Assembly (NCBI GenBank): GCA_037389465.1
Contig: JAZARR010000201.1
Coordinates: forward strand, 558,001-622,000
Direction: 5' to 3'
DNA length: 64,000 nt
Origin: Baylisascaris procyonis
Lineage: Eukaryota > Nematoda > Chromadorea > Rhabditida > Ascarididae
Below the pieces are notes generated by a model. That model saw only the letters and a program-made list of their open reading frames with translations, searched no databases and was not told the origin of the DNA. Of this stretch, positions 52,801-64,000 are shown in pieces. Position 1 is the stretch's first letter. Each line of letters begins with the position of its first letter. The translations under genes were made by a program, and so were the position numbers.

Positions 52801-55800
52801 ATAATTGGGATGTTCGGCAATTTTAGCCGTAACTCAATTCTAATAAACTCTTACCTTCCCTACCTTTTTTTCAGCCAATGGTCCTACTCGATCAATTCAC
52901 TTTTACAGCATTACCTATAACGCTTATGACAAATAGTATCGATCGTTTACTTCTAATCCTTCATCCACTTCGTTATTATACATCAACGAAAAGTTATGTT
53001 ATCATTCAAATATTCGCTGCATATACGTCAATTTTTCTCATACTCTCCATCAGCATATTTTTCACTGCAAGTTCAAATCAAGTGCATTCGACTGTTTTTT
53101 GCGTGTAAGTATTTTTGAACTGAATAATTTTTTGACATAGCTTAAAAACCAATCAATAATTAGCATATTCGTTACCATTCATTCAACGTTATCACTAATT
53201 CTTTATGTCTGTTAAAGAAACACAATGGATAGTTGAGGGTATGACAGGATACGTCATTCAGCACCTTAGCTACCTTCTTAATTGGCTAATGAATCATACA
53301 AACTATTTGACGTTCTCTTCACTTGTTCATCAGAGCGCAAGCAATCTTATGCTGCAATAAATTTTCGATGGTTTTCTCATCGTTATAACGCTCTTTCCAA
53401 CCTTTCAGATGACTTCGGATGTTTGAAAGACATATTCAGAACACAGTTCGATTCTTTCAAATTACCAGAAATTGGTACAAGTTGCTATGACTATGACACA
53501 AAGTAAGAGACGATTTCAGCGAGTCCCGAATTGAATTTCATAATCAGATAGATATGAGCATTATGCTGAGATGACTTGCAGGAGAGGCGACTATATGCCA
53601 AGGGGGATGTCTTTAGCGCTTTATGCGATCAGGGTTACCACAGCAGCAGCAAGTATTATCATCATGGTGATTGTGCTATTCAAATTACGTTCACATTCAA
53701 TAAAAGCAGCCGAAACTCGTAACGACTCTCAAATGAAATTGTTCATGAAACGTCAAAGAAGTTATACAAAAGCTATACTTATATCATGTTGCTTCACTTT
53801 TGGTTAGTGTTGAATTGATTGTGCATGCGAAAGAAACACGTAAAGAGTGTTGTTTAAATTCTCCATTGATCGTTTAGTGAGATTGGAGTTGATTGTAGAA
53901 TGAATGAATGAACTGTGAAAAATGAAGACAAGTGCTTGGTAAAGCAAAGCATTCCTATCTCATCTTCTCTAAAGTTCAGAGCAAAGCGCTTTCAGTACCT
54001 AGAGGAACATAAATTCAAACATAGCTAAGCGACTGAGCCTTGAAAGCCTACTATATTCACATAAAAGTTATACTTCGTTATTTAAATTATTCGCCATCAA
54101 TTTCTAATGATTGTAAAAGCTAAATGCATTTTGAGTTTTTTTTTCGTACTTAAGACTACGTTAGGTTCTCAATAGTGAGGACAAGAGCGATCATATAAGG
54201 TTCCATCTCCTTCCAGCTATCCCAGTTTTCGGGAAATCTTGTCATCACGTGTGGTGACACACTTCTGCTGTCAATGATACGTAAGAGAGGAAGAAAACCT
54301 TAAAAGAAATGTGATCAGATGATTTATTCAATAGTAAATTCAATCTATCGTTCTCGCATGGAACCAAAAATTCATCAGACACCTTTAAATACGTGACATT
54401 ATCTCCAAGTTACTCTCAGATGTCGAAACTTTTAAGAAATCGAGGATGTTTTTGTGATCTCATAAACCTATATGCATAGTGCTTCTGTGAGTCAGAAAGG
54501 ACGGATCTTAAGGTAGTCATTGCATCATTATGGAGTACTTCCCCTCGACAATAAGAAGGTTACAACTATCAGCGTATGCCTAAATAGAAGGAAAAAAAAA
54601 CAAAAACTGAACTTTGTACATTTCGTTCGATGAGATCAACCTGTGGCATAAATCACTACTATGCCTAACTTTTTTTTAAATGGTGCGAAAGAGGCAGAGA
54701 CTTCCTGAGGCAGCCAAGGGGGAATGGCAGAAATTTTTGGAGTCTTTGAACAAACCGGAAAAATTGCATCCACAAGAGGGACGTTCACTAGGAGACATAA
54801 TTTTACCACATTTTTTTCAAGGAAAAAAATAAAAAGTTCCAGAATAAAATTGACGTAATCTCACAAAATATTTTCCCAATCGGGCGTAAGGAGGTCTCCT
54901 TGTCTATATCCCAATTGAACAACTACTTCAAAACAATGCAGCAGTGGCTAGCGTCACACTTGTCTACCGTATTCCACCGCCTACAGTATCTTCCTTCTAC
55001 GTTCTCTACTATATCTTCAGTCAAGAATGAAGATTTTGAGACTATTTAGAGAGCACTCTTCAACGTTTAGTAATCGTTTCAGAAAAAAAGTCAAACCAAA
55101 GAAATAATGACTTGTTGTTGGGGGTGGAGATCATTAATACTAAATTTCGTCAGTCTAGCTTCAAATTTCGTCAAAATTTCGTCAGTTTCGTCAGAGATCA
55201 TAAAAACACTTCCTCGTGAGTAGAAAATATCAAGCAGAAGAATATTGCACACGTATCCCACAAGCAAACAATTACGTACATATTTGGAGAATACAGCCGA
55301 ATAATTCGTTTTTGACAAAACCATCTGGACACCCATCATCGCTAACGAAATTATCGCGAGAGGCTCTCGGATGACGCAAAAAATTCGCCCGAATGAGACT
55401 CAAATAACCGATTTTCTTAGAATCTAGATGATGTTGGCTTCGGAACGACGTTCGGGAACATTCTGTTGACCGAGATTTTTATTTAAAACTTTCTACTTTA
55501 AAATTTCAAAAAAAAAAAATTCTACTTAAAAATCAAATAAACAGCATGAAATATCTATACTATAACAATGAGTGCGTTCAAATGAAACGTTTCGAAACGA
55601 AAATTTTTTTTTCAATTTATGAAACCGAACTCTATGCAATTCGCCGGGCAGACAGATCTCTCTACCCATCACTTGACCTCTCTCGACCATCAAGCATAAC
55701 AGAATTCTTATATAATCTTGGATAGTGTCAACCTATATTATTTTAAAACTACTCTTGTCGAATCTTATCTGTTGACGACAATCTATAGACATACCTAATA

Positions 55801-56346
55801 TAGTTGGTTGTTCAGTAGATTTGAAAACACAATTCTATGAGCCAATTTTAACAATTTGCCTAAACGATTTTCATCTGCACATATTTTGTGGAAAAAAACA
55901 CTCATAAATTTTTTTTTTCTTCTAAAGCACAAGTTGTTGAATCATTGAAAATTTCTGAATGTTTCTTTAGCATAAAGTTTACTTTACTTGATCGTATAAT
56001 CTTATAAATTTCATCAAAAATATACAGGCAGAAATATTTCATATCATTATTTAAATTATTATTTTCAATATAGAAATTATTTTTCGTATATTTTTTTTTT
56101 TTTGCCAAAATTTCAGTGTTCTTTGTGATGCCAACACTTGCGGCGATGATCGCACGTTTACTCAACATTCCAAAACAACAAGAGATTGCTGCCTATACAC
56201 GTATGGTGACATTTATCAACGCACTCAATATGGTTATCATTATTATCAGTCGGCAAAGAGATATTTTAGCGCAAATGTTGAAATTGTTTCGATTTTGTGT
56301 TTCTTCTCGTTCAGCGCCTCAAGCGTTCATTATACCAGTACGGTAA
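49828..56346 (+). CDS. Seven-transmembrane receptor, SRSX-like nematode GPCR, 6 exons, 343 aa
   Basis: Exons: 49828-50020, 50617-50711, 52875-53104, 53440-53502, 53582-53802, 56117-56346 (stop TAA). Phases agree throughout. Helices at about residues 4-26, 36-52, 97-118, 138-159, 203-227, 258-281 and 293-312. C93 before helix 3 and C188 in the second extracellular loop can form the usual disulfide. Helix 3 ends NSIDRLLLILHPLRYY, the DRL..I..P.RY form of the DRY motif common in nematode SRSX chemoreceptors. A basic loop (228-257) precedes helix 6. In helix 7 the NPxxY position reads NMVII (305-309), so the proline and tyrosine are lost, followed by a basic SRQRD. ATG 49828 is the first Met after an in-frame stop at 49738; it leaves almost no N-terminal tail. 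Ligand unknown. The subfamily name is an inference; a general rhodopsin-like receptor is the alternative. The 5' edge of exon 4 is the least certain junction. Confidence 0.88.
50712..52874 (+). other. Receptor intron 2 (2.2 kb)
   Basis: Starts GTAGGC, ends TTTTTTTCAG. The part from about 51480 to 52330 is less AT-rich than usual and holds short ORFs on both strands (51497-51715 forward, 51712-51981 reverse) that meet end to end; none is recognised. Possibly an old inserted element. Confidence 0.5.
53440..53502 (+). CDS. GPCR exon 4 (second extracellular loop)
   Basis: The upstream exon ends in phase 2 at a strong donor (GTAAGT at 53105). The acceptor CATATTCAG ending at 53439 gives the matching phase and encodes TQFDSFKLPEIGTSCYDYDT with the loop cysteine. 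The same frame is open back to 53282 and holds a stronger-looking acceptor (CCTTTCAG, 53408) of the wrong phase, so a longer loop through an unseen exon cannot be excluded. Confidence 0.6.
53803..56116 (+). other. Receptor intron 5 (2.3 kb)
   Basis: Starts GTTAGT, ends AAATTTCAG. AT-rich, no supported gene. Near 55148-55192 the octamer TTTCGTCA or a close variant recurs four times. Confidence 0.75.
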
Positions 56347-57265
56347 TGGCCTAATCAAGTAACATATATCACTTGACCCCGTGACCTTTTGAAAAACACA
56401 AATCAACTTTATCAATAATCATGGCTTAAGGATCGTTCAAGATCATTAAGTACATCACCAACAATCATAACTGTTAAAAATATAAAGCTTGGAAGGTTGA
56501 GAAATCTCCAATGATGCAGAAAGTGCAATTTATTTAATAAGGAAAGAAAAGCCTAAACTCGCCAATCTTTTATTGTCACGTACAACCTTCTCATATATAA
56601 TTCTTCGTTTATTTGAATACTTTTAACGTCAATGTTAAATGTTGTGTTGCTATTCGATTTTTAACTTTTTTACTTTGTGAATTACGAATGTTTCAATATG
56701 ATGATTGCAAGAAATATGGATATCTGAAAATCAGAACACCTTCATACCGATATCCTCATCGTTCCTAAGCCTTTCTCTATTGGAGTAAAACTATTTCCTT
56801 CGATTTGAGACAGATGGCCTCAGAACTCGTAACTACGATTCCAGCTATCGTGCATCGATGACGCTATTGTCAAGAACTACACTCGCTACCTTTCCGACAA
56901 ACAGGACACTTACTGCAATCAGCGTTCGGAAAAAAAAAACACGTTCAATGGCAAAAAAAAAATTTTGAAGGATCACGCTTCTCAGTTCTAAGAAATTTAG
57001 AATGTTCAATTTTTTTCCTAAGAAAACACTAAAAAGTTTGAAATACTGGATTGAATCCCTTAGAATTTTTCTTAAAACTTTGAAATTTTCAGTTTCTTAT
57101 TTATTTATCAGTAAGAATTTAGAAAGCGAAATTCAATTTTGACAATAATATTTGAAGCCACGAATTTCTGATTTTCTATTCAATCGTGGAAACTTTAAAA
57201 TCAATAATTTTGTACTGAATAACATGAAATTTATGGCAGCTTATATTTCTGGAATAAAGCCTTAA

Positions 57266-57474
57266 ATGGTTCATACATTGCAATCGTTTCGAAAATCCAC
57301 ACTTCCGCTCGAGGAAAACGAAGATCGAAGTCGAGGAATCGATGAAAAATCCAGGAAAACATCTTCGATGAACCTTTTGCTCGTGAGATTGCTCAAGTTG
57401 AGGAGGAACATGTGCTTATCCAGGACACAAATACACAATTCGATGGGTATATAATGAGCCTAAGAAAGTTGTAG
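57266..57474 (+). pseudogene. Coding-like island, two overlapping frames
   Basis: ATG 57266 starts a frame (62 aa, stop at 57452) rich in charged residues. From an acceptor-like AATCCAG ending at 57354 another frame reads ENIFDEPFAREIAQVEEEHV and on to MSLRKL, stop TAG at 57472. The second frame looks more protein-like. A one-base slip would join the first half of one to the second half of the other. It may be a relic, or the last exon of an unrecognised gene. Confidence 0.25.
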
Positions 57475-57625
57475 AGTATGCCCTAAGGCAATGAGTGGTT
57501 TTTATTGGAGTAATTTTTGAAAGAGATGTGCGATATTAACGGTTACATAGGTAATAAGAAAATGGTTTAAAAGCGCTAGTCCCACACTGAACTGACAGCA
57601 TAATTAGAAATGTGAGAGGTGTAGC

Positions 57626-57670
57626 CGGGGGGGAGGGGGGGGAGAGGCGGAGAGAGAGATGGGGAGGAAG
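57626..57670. repeat. G-rich / purine tract
   Basis: Several runs of four to eight G, then GAGAGAGAGA and GGGGAGG. Quadruplex-capable on the plus strand. Confidence 0.85.
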
Positions 57671-58024
57671 CTTCTAGTAACAAGCGCAACAAAACGCTTG
57701 CTGAAACGAAACACCTTGATAAACGGAAAAGATAAGTAATATGCGAGAAATTAATATCGAATTCAAAAAATTTTTCTACACTTTATTGTCATTTCACTTC
57801 AACATTACCACTTTCACAATCTCTATATTACACGGTTTCTATATTACAAAAAAAAAAAAAAAACTTTTAAATCACCGCTGAAAGATATCAATTCGTCGTG
57901 TTCCATTGTTGCTTCTTTGAAAATTAAGAATTAGAGTCCATAAAACATTGAAATTGGTTCATAAAACATTGAAACTTCCTCCATTAATGAACGGCGATCG
58001 ACAGAAAAAAGCCGAAATAGAACT

Positions 58025-58055
58025 GGGGGGGGGGGGGAATGGAGGGAGAAGGGGA
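58025..58055. repeat. G-rich tract
   Basis: A run of 13 G followed by GGAGGGAGAAGGGG; the second such tract within 400 bases. Confidence 0.85.
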
Positions 58056-59805
58056 GTGAATGAATTGCAAACATTAAGGATTTGTCAAATATTTAAACAT
58101 TCGCAGCAATAAGACGTTTTTCTCGTTGAGCGAAAACTACAAAATCTACTCGTTCGTTTATTTACTCTTTGACTTAACTGATATTTTCCCTCATCGAAAA
58201 ATTTCCATCAACTCGCTCATACATCAAATCAGCCTTTAATGGGCGAATCTGAACATAAGCTGTCAACAGCATCAACCAGAGATTTCTACGCTATACTCGC
58301 CACCTTGGGAATGAAACAATATTATAAACGTCGTTTAAACATTTGAATCATTATTACCTGCGCAAATTAGCTGTACATATTGATGTACTTTGACTACAAA
58401 GTATTAAAACTAGTTACTAAACGTGAAAACTATATTATGCGAGTAGTTTGATTCACGTTAACGACGTAGTAAACAATTTCCGATCCCAAATGACTTAAAC
58501 TTAAGTTAATTACTTATTTCTACGCTTCACATTCATTTTATCTGTCCATTAACGTTTGTAGTAACATATGGCATAACAATTCATTTTAGATTACCTCTAT
58601 AATATAAGACTTTCTTTGAAGGAAATTCACTACGCTGTAGTCTTTTTTTTCATTAACTTACCACGATATCATCACGTAAACATTCATTGAAGTGGATTTT
58701 CTTGTTTCGTTTTTTTGTATTATATTTGCTCATCAGTTAATTGTGTTTTGTGGTTTATTTTTACTAGTTTCATTAACGCTCAATGACAGTATGAAATCGT
58801 TGACAATCTTCATCGACTCAAATATCGCAAGCAATTTTTTTATCACTTCTTCGATTTTGCAAATTCCCTTTTCAGTAAATTCACCCAGGCGGAAATTGCC
58901 AATTAGCGTTTAATAATTCAATAATTTTATTGTGCATTTACTTGATTTACCTATGATGCGTAATTAATGAACGTATTTAATTTTTCATTGAATTTTCATC
59001 TCAATGTTGGTTAGCAGGTTCGACTAATGTTATCTTTTGAATCAAATAAATCACCCGACTACTTCCGAGACGATATTTGAATATATTAAAGAAAAAACAA
59101 ATCGGCATTTATTACAGTTATGCGTTGATAAAGATCATATTGATCATTACTTTAAAAACTTTATTGCTATTTTTTTCAACATAATTGAGCGTGAAAAAAT
59201 GATTTTGCAAAAGACTTGTGCATTGATTAAAAAGAATCAATAAAATGCATTTTGAAAAACGTCTTAATCATATAAGTTCTCGAAAATCTTTTTTAAAATG
59301 TGACACATTTTTAATTAGATCTATAGAGGGGTCAAAAGGGACTCAAATCTCATAAACAGTCCTTTTTTATGAGAAATGCGACTATCGTATAGCCGGTCAT
59401 AATATTTAGATTGTGATCCACTCAAACAAAATAATGATCGACAGTGATTTACAATTTTACAAAGTTTACAGTGTTGGTGCTATTAGCCAGAAGTTTTCTA
59501 GGTCTTCCACTATTCCATGAATTAACCCTTTCGTGTGTTCTGTTGGTAGCATACATATACCTGCTGAGTCCTCTATACGCACAGTTTACCTTTACATATC
59601 TATTGTCGTCTAGAAATTGAACAATTTTCAATGATTGTGAACACCTGGACAGGTACTGTAATTTTACAACTATGTGGGAAGTTCTTAATGAGTGGGAAGA
59701 CGATGAGTATAGACACAAAGGTTGCACGATCTTGTTAGATCGGCACTTATAATCTTGAACTACAGTTTTTCTACTGGTCAATTCCATATAAACGCTCCTA
59801 CTTGT

Positions 59806-59807
<2 letters not shown>

Positions 59808-59878
<71 letters not shown>
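59808..59878. repeat. (AT)n microsatellite with one interruption
   Basis: About 35 AT copies broken once by TG near 59852. Reverse-strand IYIYI translation is not a gene. Confidence 0.97.
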
Positions 59879-60586
59879 CTGTCGTCTAGAAATATATACC
59901 TACCTGTACATATGCTGAAAGCTACGAGTAGGATCATTGAAAGAAAACGTCATTGGATTATTTCGTAATAACGAGTAATTTGATTTGCGGCGTTGTAAAT
60001 GAGTTAGGTAACTTTATGCGATCCTTCTTTAATTTCTCAAAGCTTATCGTTTCATAGCCGGAGGCATTTTTGTTTATATTATGATGAATTGATGCGATCT
60101 ACGACCAAGCATCATAAACCTGAAATTTCGCTGATATATTTAAAGTTGTGCCTAGATGAAGCGGTCCTCAAGCATTCTTTGAGCCAATCATCTAGAATGT
60201 GATCACTTTGAATTGGCTAATCCTCAGTGTGTCAAAGAAATCCATGTAAATAACTTCATCGATTCTTCGACAATACCAATCACAAATATATTGCTGTGCT
60301 TTTTTTTGAAAAAAAAAAAAACTTAGAGTACGGCAAAATGTCTACAACTGCGTCTTTTGATCAATTAAATTTCATTTGCAAACCACCTGGGAAGTTATTT
60401 AAAACAGAAGACACGACGAATAGGTGATCTAAAATATGCAAAAATACACTTTGCAAATAAAATCTCTTCACCTTAGTTATAAGTGCAAAATATGCTGTTT
60501 TGAGAATTCTTGAAAATTTCATTTGATGAACAGTGATTTCATTGTTTGTTATCAACGATATCGATTGGTATTCCACATCAACATCA

Positions 60587-60703
60587 ATGCATTCGTTGTC
60601 AGTAATTGATATCCGTATCAAAACAATGCATTCGTTGTCAGTAATTGATATCCGTATCAAAACAATGCATTCATTGTCAGTAATTGATATCCGTATCAAA
60701 ATT
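60587..60703. repeat. 39-bp minisatellite, 3 copies
   Basis: Three near-identical 39-base units start at 60587, 60626 and 60665; the third has one substitution in the middle (TTCATT for TTCGTT) and diverges at its end. The unit is open on both strands: forward it repeats the 13-mer MHSLSVIDIRIKT, reverse IRISITDNECIVL. Confidence 0.92.
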
Positions 60704-61368
60704 GATATCATTATCGCTATCAATATCAGTAATCCAGTGACATCAATACGAATGATGTTATCAACTGAAAAAAGGCCGCTATCAATAAATTAACAGTGAG
60801 CGAACAATGCGGCTAACATTGTGATGCGGCTCTCAGCGTTGAAACTAATCACAAATCGCCAGTCGGGAAGAAGTACAGGAAACATGCAAAGCGATTATCA
60901 TTTAAAAAAAAAAATTGTTATGAAGTATTTCTTGTGGTTTTATGTTAATTCTGGAAGCATAATGTTCAGTTGTTCTGGGCATTTTTTGCTTTAAACTGAG
61001 AACGATTTCAAAGTTCCTTTGTTAGTCCTCTTTTATTACGGATTTATTTTCACGCAAAAATGAGCTTGAGTCCTCTAAAAAACGTGTTATTTAACTTTAG
61101 CTTTATTGCATCAATTCATTCGCAATCTTTTTTTTTTCTTGTTTCACGTTTGAACAAGCTTTAGCATGCTTTCTTTGCACTCGTATAATGTCACCTTTTA
61201 TTACGCTCTGACGAATGAGTGTAGTTCGGCTGCCCTATATGGAAGTGAAATTCGTCCACCATTGTTCAACTTTATAAACATATGCGATATGGGCTGTCTT
61301 TTAAAGATGTCGTACTCAGGTTATGTTTTTGATGATCCATTTGCCTAATGTTTGAAGCATCACTGAGA

Positions 61369-61514
<146 letters not shown>

Positions 61515-63145
61515 CCCTTCTTGGGAATCACAAAATCTTAATTGTTCGTAATCAACGAAGGACACTCCATCAGCTGTTTTTATTTTCTCCAACAGAGAAT
61601 GTTTCTCTTTCAATTTTAATGTTGATCTTTGTATGCGTTGCAAAGGAAGATCCATGATATATCACATGTTGTATCTGATGGGTACAGGTGTGCTACATAT
61701 GCGTAACGCCTTCTCTATTTTCTCTAGCTAGTTTAATTGATAAGAGCGCATCAAGCATATCCTTCGGCGTAACGTAAGCACTGAATGAAAAGTTTTAAAT
61801 CGCCGCGGTAATACGACGTCTTATATCAGTGCCAAAAGACTTCACCGGTCAACGGGACGAAGGTACGAAGGTGCATTTTCTTGAAATTTCCGCTTCCTGA
61901 GAGAAATATTTTGACCAGAGGTCCATCACTTCATTCATTGTGCAGTCGGCCCATGTGATGATGTAGCCTTAATTCCAATAATGAATGCGAGATCGATTTG
62001 TCGCTCAAAAAACCATTCTTCGTGAAAAAATTTTTTTCCAATCCTGCGCATCGAGAAAACGAAAAAGCGTTCGAAGGGCTTCGTTGTCATGTCCTCCCTA
62101 GTGCAGCTTCCCAAGTATACTGCAAGCCATTGGGCAACTTCTGATATTAAACTTCAGATTGACCGATCAAAGGAATTACGGTCATTTAGTGTGGAAGATA
62201 TTTTGCATTGTACAGTGACTAAATTTTCATAGTCATTTTCTGAATGTAATTCGGGTATACTCTTCGCAGCAAGACCATAGTCCATTTTACAAATATCAGT
62301 GTTTTGTATATGAAATGTGTGATGCTTTTGATTCATCGATGAGGCCTAATAGCATTTCATTCTTCTTATTTCAACCTTCTGAACCCAAACATCTATATCT
62401 ATGGCTTGTGATACGTAAACGGCCAGACGTAGCCAGATGAGAGTTTCCATATTGATCATATTTGCGTTTGATTATCTTTGTTATTAACCTTTCAAACTCA
62501 TATTCCGCTATCTTGTTATGACTGCGACAACTATATTTATATTCGAAGTTCACTGTATATCACAACGAACTCCTATTCTCTTTTTCTCTATACCATACAA
62601 ACTTTTGCGGTCGAACCGTTCTTTCGATGGTTTAGATGCGAACAAAGAATCTAGTTTCATCTTTTAATATCGTATGACTAATTTTTTGTACTGTATAAAC
62701 AGTAGAAAATGATTTGTTTGAGACAGCCAAGGAGTGCTTCTGAAATAAAAGCTTCTCAAAAAAAATCAGCATTTGTTTCTTGCTTTCTGTTTTCTATTTG
62801 AAATTACTCAATGATAGAAGTTTTCTTCTACATTCCCTTTCATAGCTTTTTAGCACATTGTTGCTTTACGCATACCCTTATAAATTCTGTAGCTAATTTC
62901 TTCTAACTGTAAGTTAGTCACGTAAAAGAGTGTATGAGAAGTAACAACGTCAATATCGCACACTAGTATAGTCTTATAACCAACCAGCTGGCTTTATGAG
63001 AGGCTTTATCGCTCGTCGATGTGATCATTTTCCTGCTTGTTATATCTATCAGCATAGCTCTTTTTGTAAAGTTGGAAATCCCCGTCAAACTTATTATCCA
63101 GAAGTGTATATTTTATAGTTTGTGCTTTAATAGTAATTTCATTAA

Positions 63146-63499
63146 CTTAATCCTTTTTCTAACATTTTAATATGTCCAGCATTTCGTCGAATATTTTTCA
63201 AGCTTTCAAGCATAGTTTATCGAATGCATGCTTTACTATATTATACGGAAATTTCATTTATAGAATGGATGCGATCGTTATATAATACGTTATTCAACTC
63301 ATCCCTTATATATTGTGCAAATGCATCGTTCAAAAAAAAATTATCATATCATTTACCAAAAGCTTACAAAAAATTTTTCCAAGTTATCTCGTTCAAGTTG
63401 ATTGTTTTCTATTTCCGCTTAATCGTCAGATTAATTAAAAATTTTCAAAATAAAAAACGTCATACGTTCGTATATCATGTGTTCTCTGTCGATGCGTAA
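63146..63499 (+). CDS. Possible terminal exon of another receptor (helix-7-like), otherwise unplaced
   Basis: The frame is open from 63146 to the stop at 63497; an acceptor-like TATGTCCAG ends at 63179. It encodes a basic start, a segment with YNTLFNSSLIYCANASFKKKL and a very basic tail. The order hydroxyl-rich SS, LIYC, then a basic FKKK resembles the end of helix 7 and helix 8 in rhodopsin-like receptors. I could not find matching exons for helices 1-6 upstream, so this may be a relic or a chance AT-rich ORF. Confidence 0.25.
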   Translation, partial: LNPFSNILICPAFRRIFFKLSSIVYRMHALLYYTEISFIEWMRSLYNTLFNSSLIYCANASFKKKLSYHLPKAYKKFFQVISFKLIVFYFRLIVRLIKNFQNKKRHTFVYHVFSVDA

Positions 63500-63703
63500 A
63501 TATCAACATAACGTTAAAGAATCAAACTACAAATTTGATAATTTCTGAATTCTCTTATCGATGAAAATTACAAACACCTCTTCTCATACATTACCTTTAT
63601 TCTCATTAAGAGAAATCGTTGTTTTTATCTTCATATAATGGATAATAATTCACCAAATTTTTGCAAACGTTTATCTGTATTCACTTTCAGCCATTAATAG
63701 GCG

Positions 63704-63868
63704 ATGGTTAATATTGTTCTATTGAATTTAATTATATTGTTGGCAATAATTGAAACCGTTCTCTTTGTATTTCTCGATGGAGGTCTCGTTGTCAATTTAA
63801 GATCAAGAGACTTTAGAGTGGTCGCTTCTCTTTGTGAACGTCGTCGAAAATTTTTGATGACGTCGTAA
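63704..63868 (+). CDS. Short ORF with N-terminal hydrophobic segment, possibly first exon of a gene leaving the window
   Basis: ATG 63704 follows TTCACTTTCAG (63690) by 13 bases, a layout seen when a leader is spliced on. It encodes 54 aa: a hydrophobic stretch MVNIVLLNLIILLAIIETVL, then a charged part with RSRDF and ERRRK, stop at 63866. A donor-like GTAATT at 63864 could instead carry it into an exon outside the window. No family recognised. Confidence 0.25.
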   Translation: MVNIVLLNLIILLAIIETVLFVFLDGGLVVNLRSRDFRVVASLCERRRKFLMTS

Positions 63869-64000
63869 TTCTCTGATTTAAAAAATGTAATAGTTTTATT
63901 GACTGGTAATTTCCTTTTCTAAACACGATAAGGAATGGTAATACTTGCCCTGAGACGATTGTGTAGATTTCGGAAAATTTTTCTATGCGAAGCTACCTTA

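Overview
This window is eukaryotic nuclear DNA and almost certainly comes from a nematode. It is AT-rich, its genes are cut into many short exons (about 45 to 260 bases) by introns of 0.1 to 5.4 kb with T-rich ends in TTTCAG or TTGCAG, and two of its three genes belong to groups typical of nematodes: a cuticlin-like ZP protein and an SRSX-like serpentine receptor. Long (AT)n and (AAAT)n microsatellites and large gene-poor spacers are common. No bacterial operons, rRNA, tRNA or CRISPR were seen. Exon structures were built by hand: I translated conserved stretches and required intron phases to match across each junction. No searches were run.

Layout. 1-10.2 kb: no recognised gene; microsatellites, degenerate repeats, a 27-bp minisatellite and several coding-like relics on both strands. 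10.27-22.13 kb (+): an eight-exon ZP-domain membrane protein (about 360 aa). 22.13-28.25 kb: spacer with a near-perfect inverted repeat. 28.25-42.89 kb (+): a sixteen-exon gene for a full-length SCPx protein (538 aa; 3-ketoacyl-CoA thiolase fused to an SCP2 sterol-carrier domain, ending in the peroxisomal signal AKL). 42.89-49.83 kb: spacer with a GC-rich island at 45.8-46.1 kb and a coding-like stretch at 47.5-48.0 kb. 49.83-56.35 kb (+): a six-exon seven-transmembrane receptor (343 aa), SRSX-like. 56.35-64.0 kb: spacer with (AT)n arrays, G-rich tracts, a 39-bp minisatellite, a possible orphan receptor exon and a short hydrophobic ORF that may start another gene.

The three genes share a strand but lie 6 to 7 kb apart and have no evident functional link: cuticle or apical matrix, peroxisomal beta-oxidation, and signalling. 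No convincing new biological system was found. The most notable points are the retained thiolase-SCP2 fusion (the C. elegans counterpart DAF-22 lacks the SCP2 part), a GC-AG intron and tandem in-frame acceptors in that gene, a possible alternative splice in the ZP gene that would remove half of its membrane anchor, and several uncharacterised repeats and coding-like islands.
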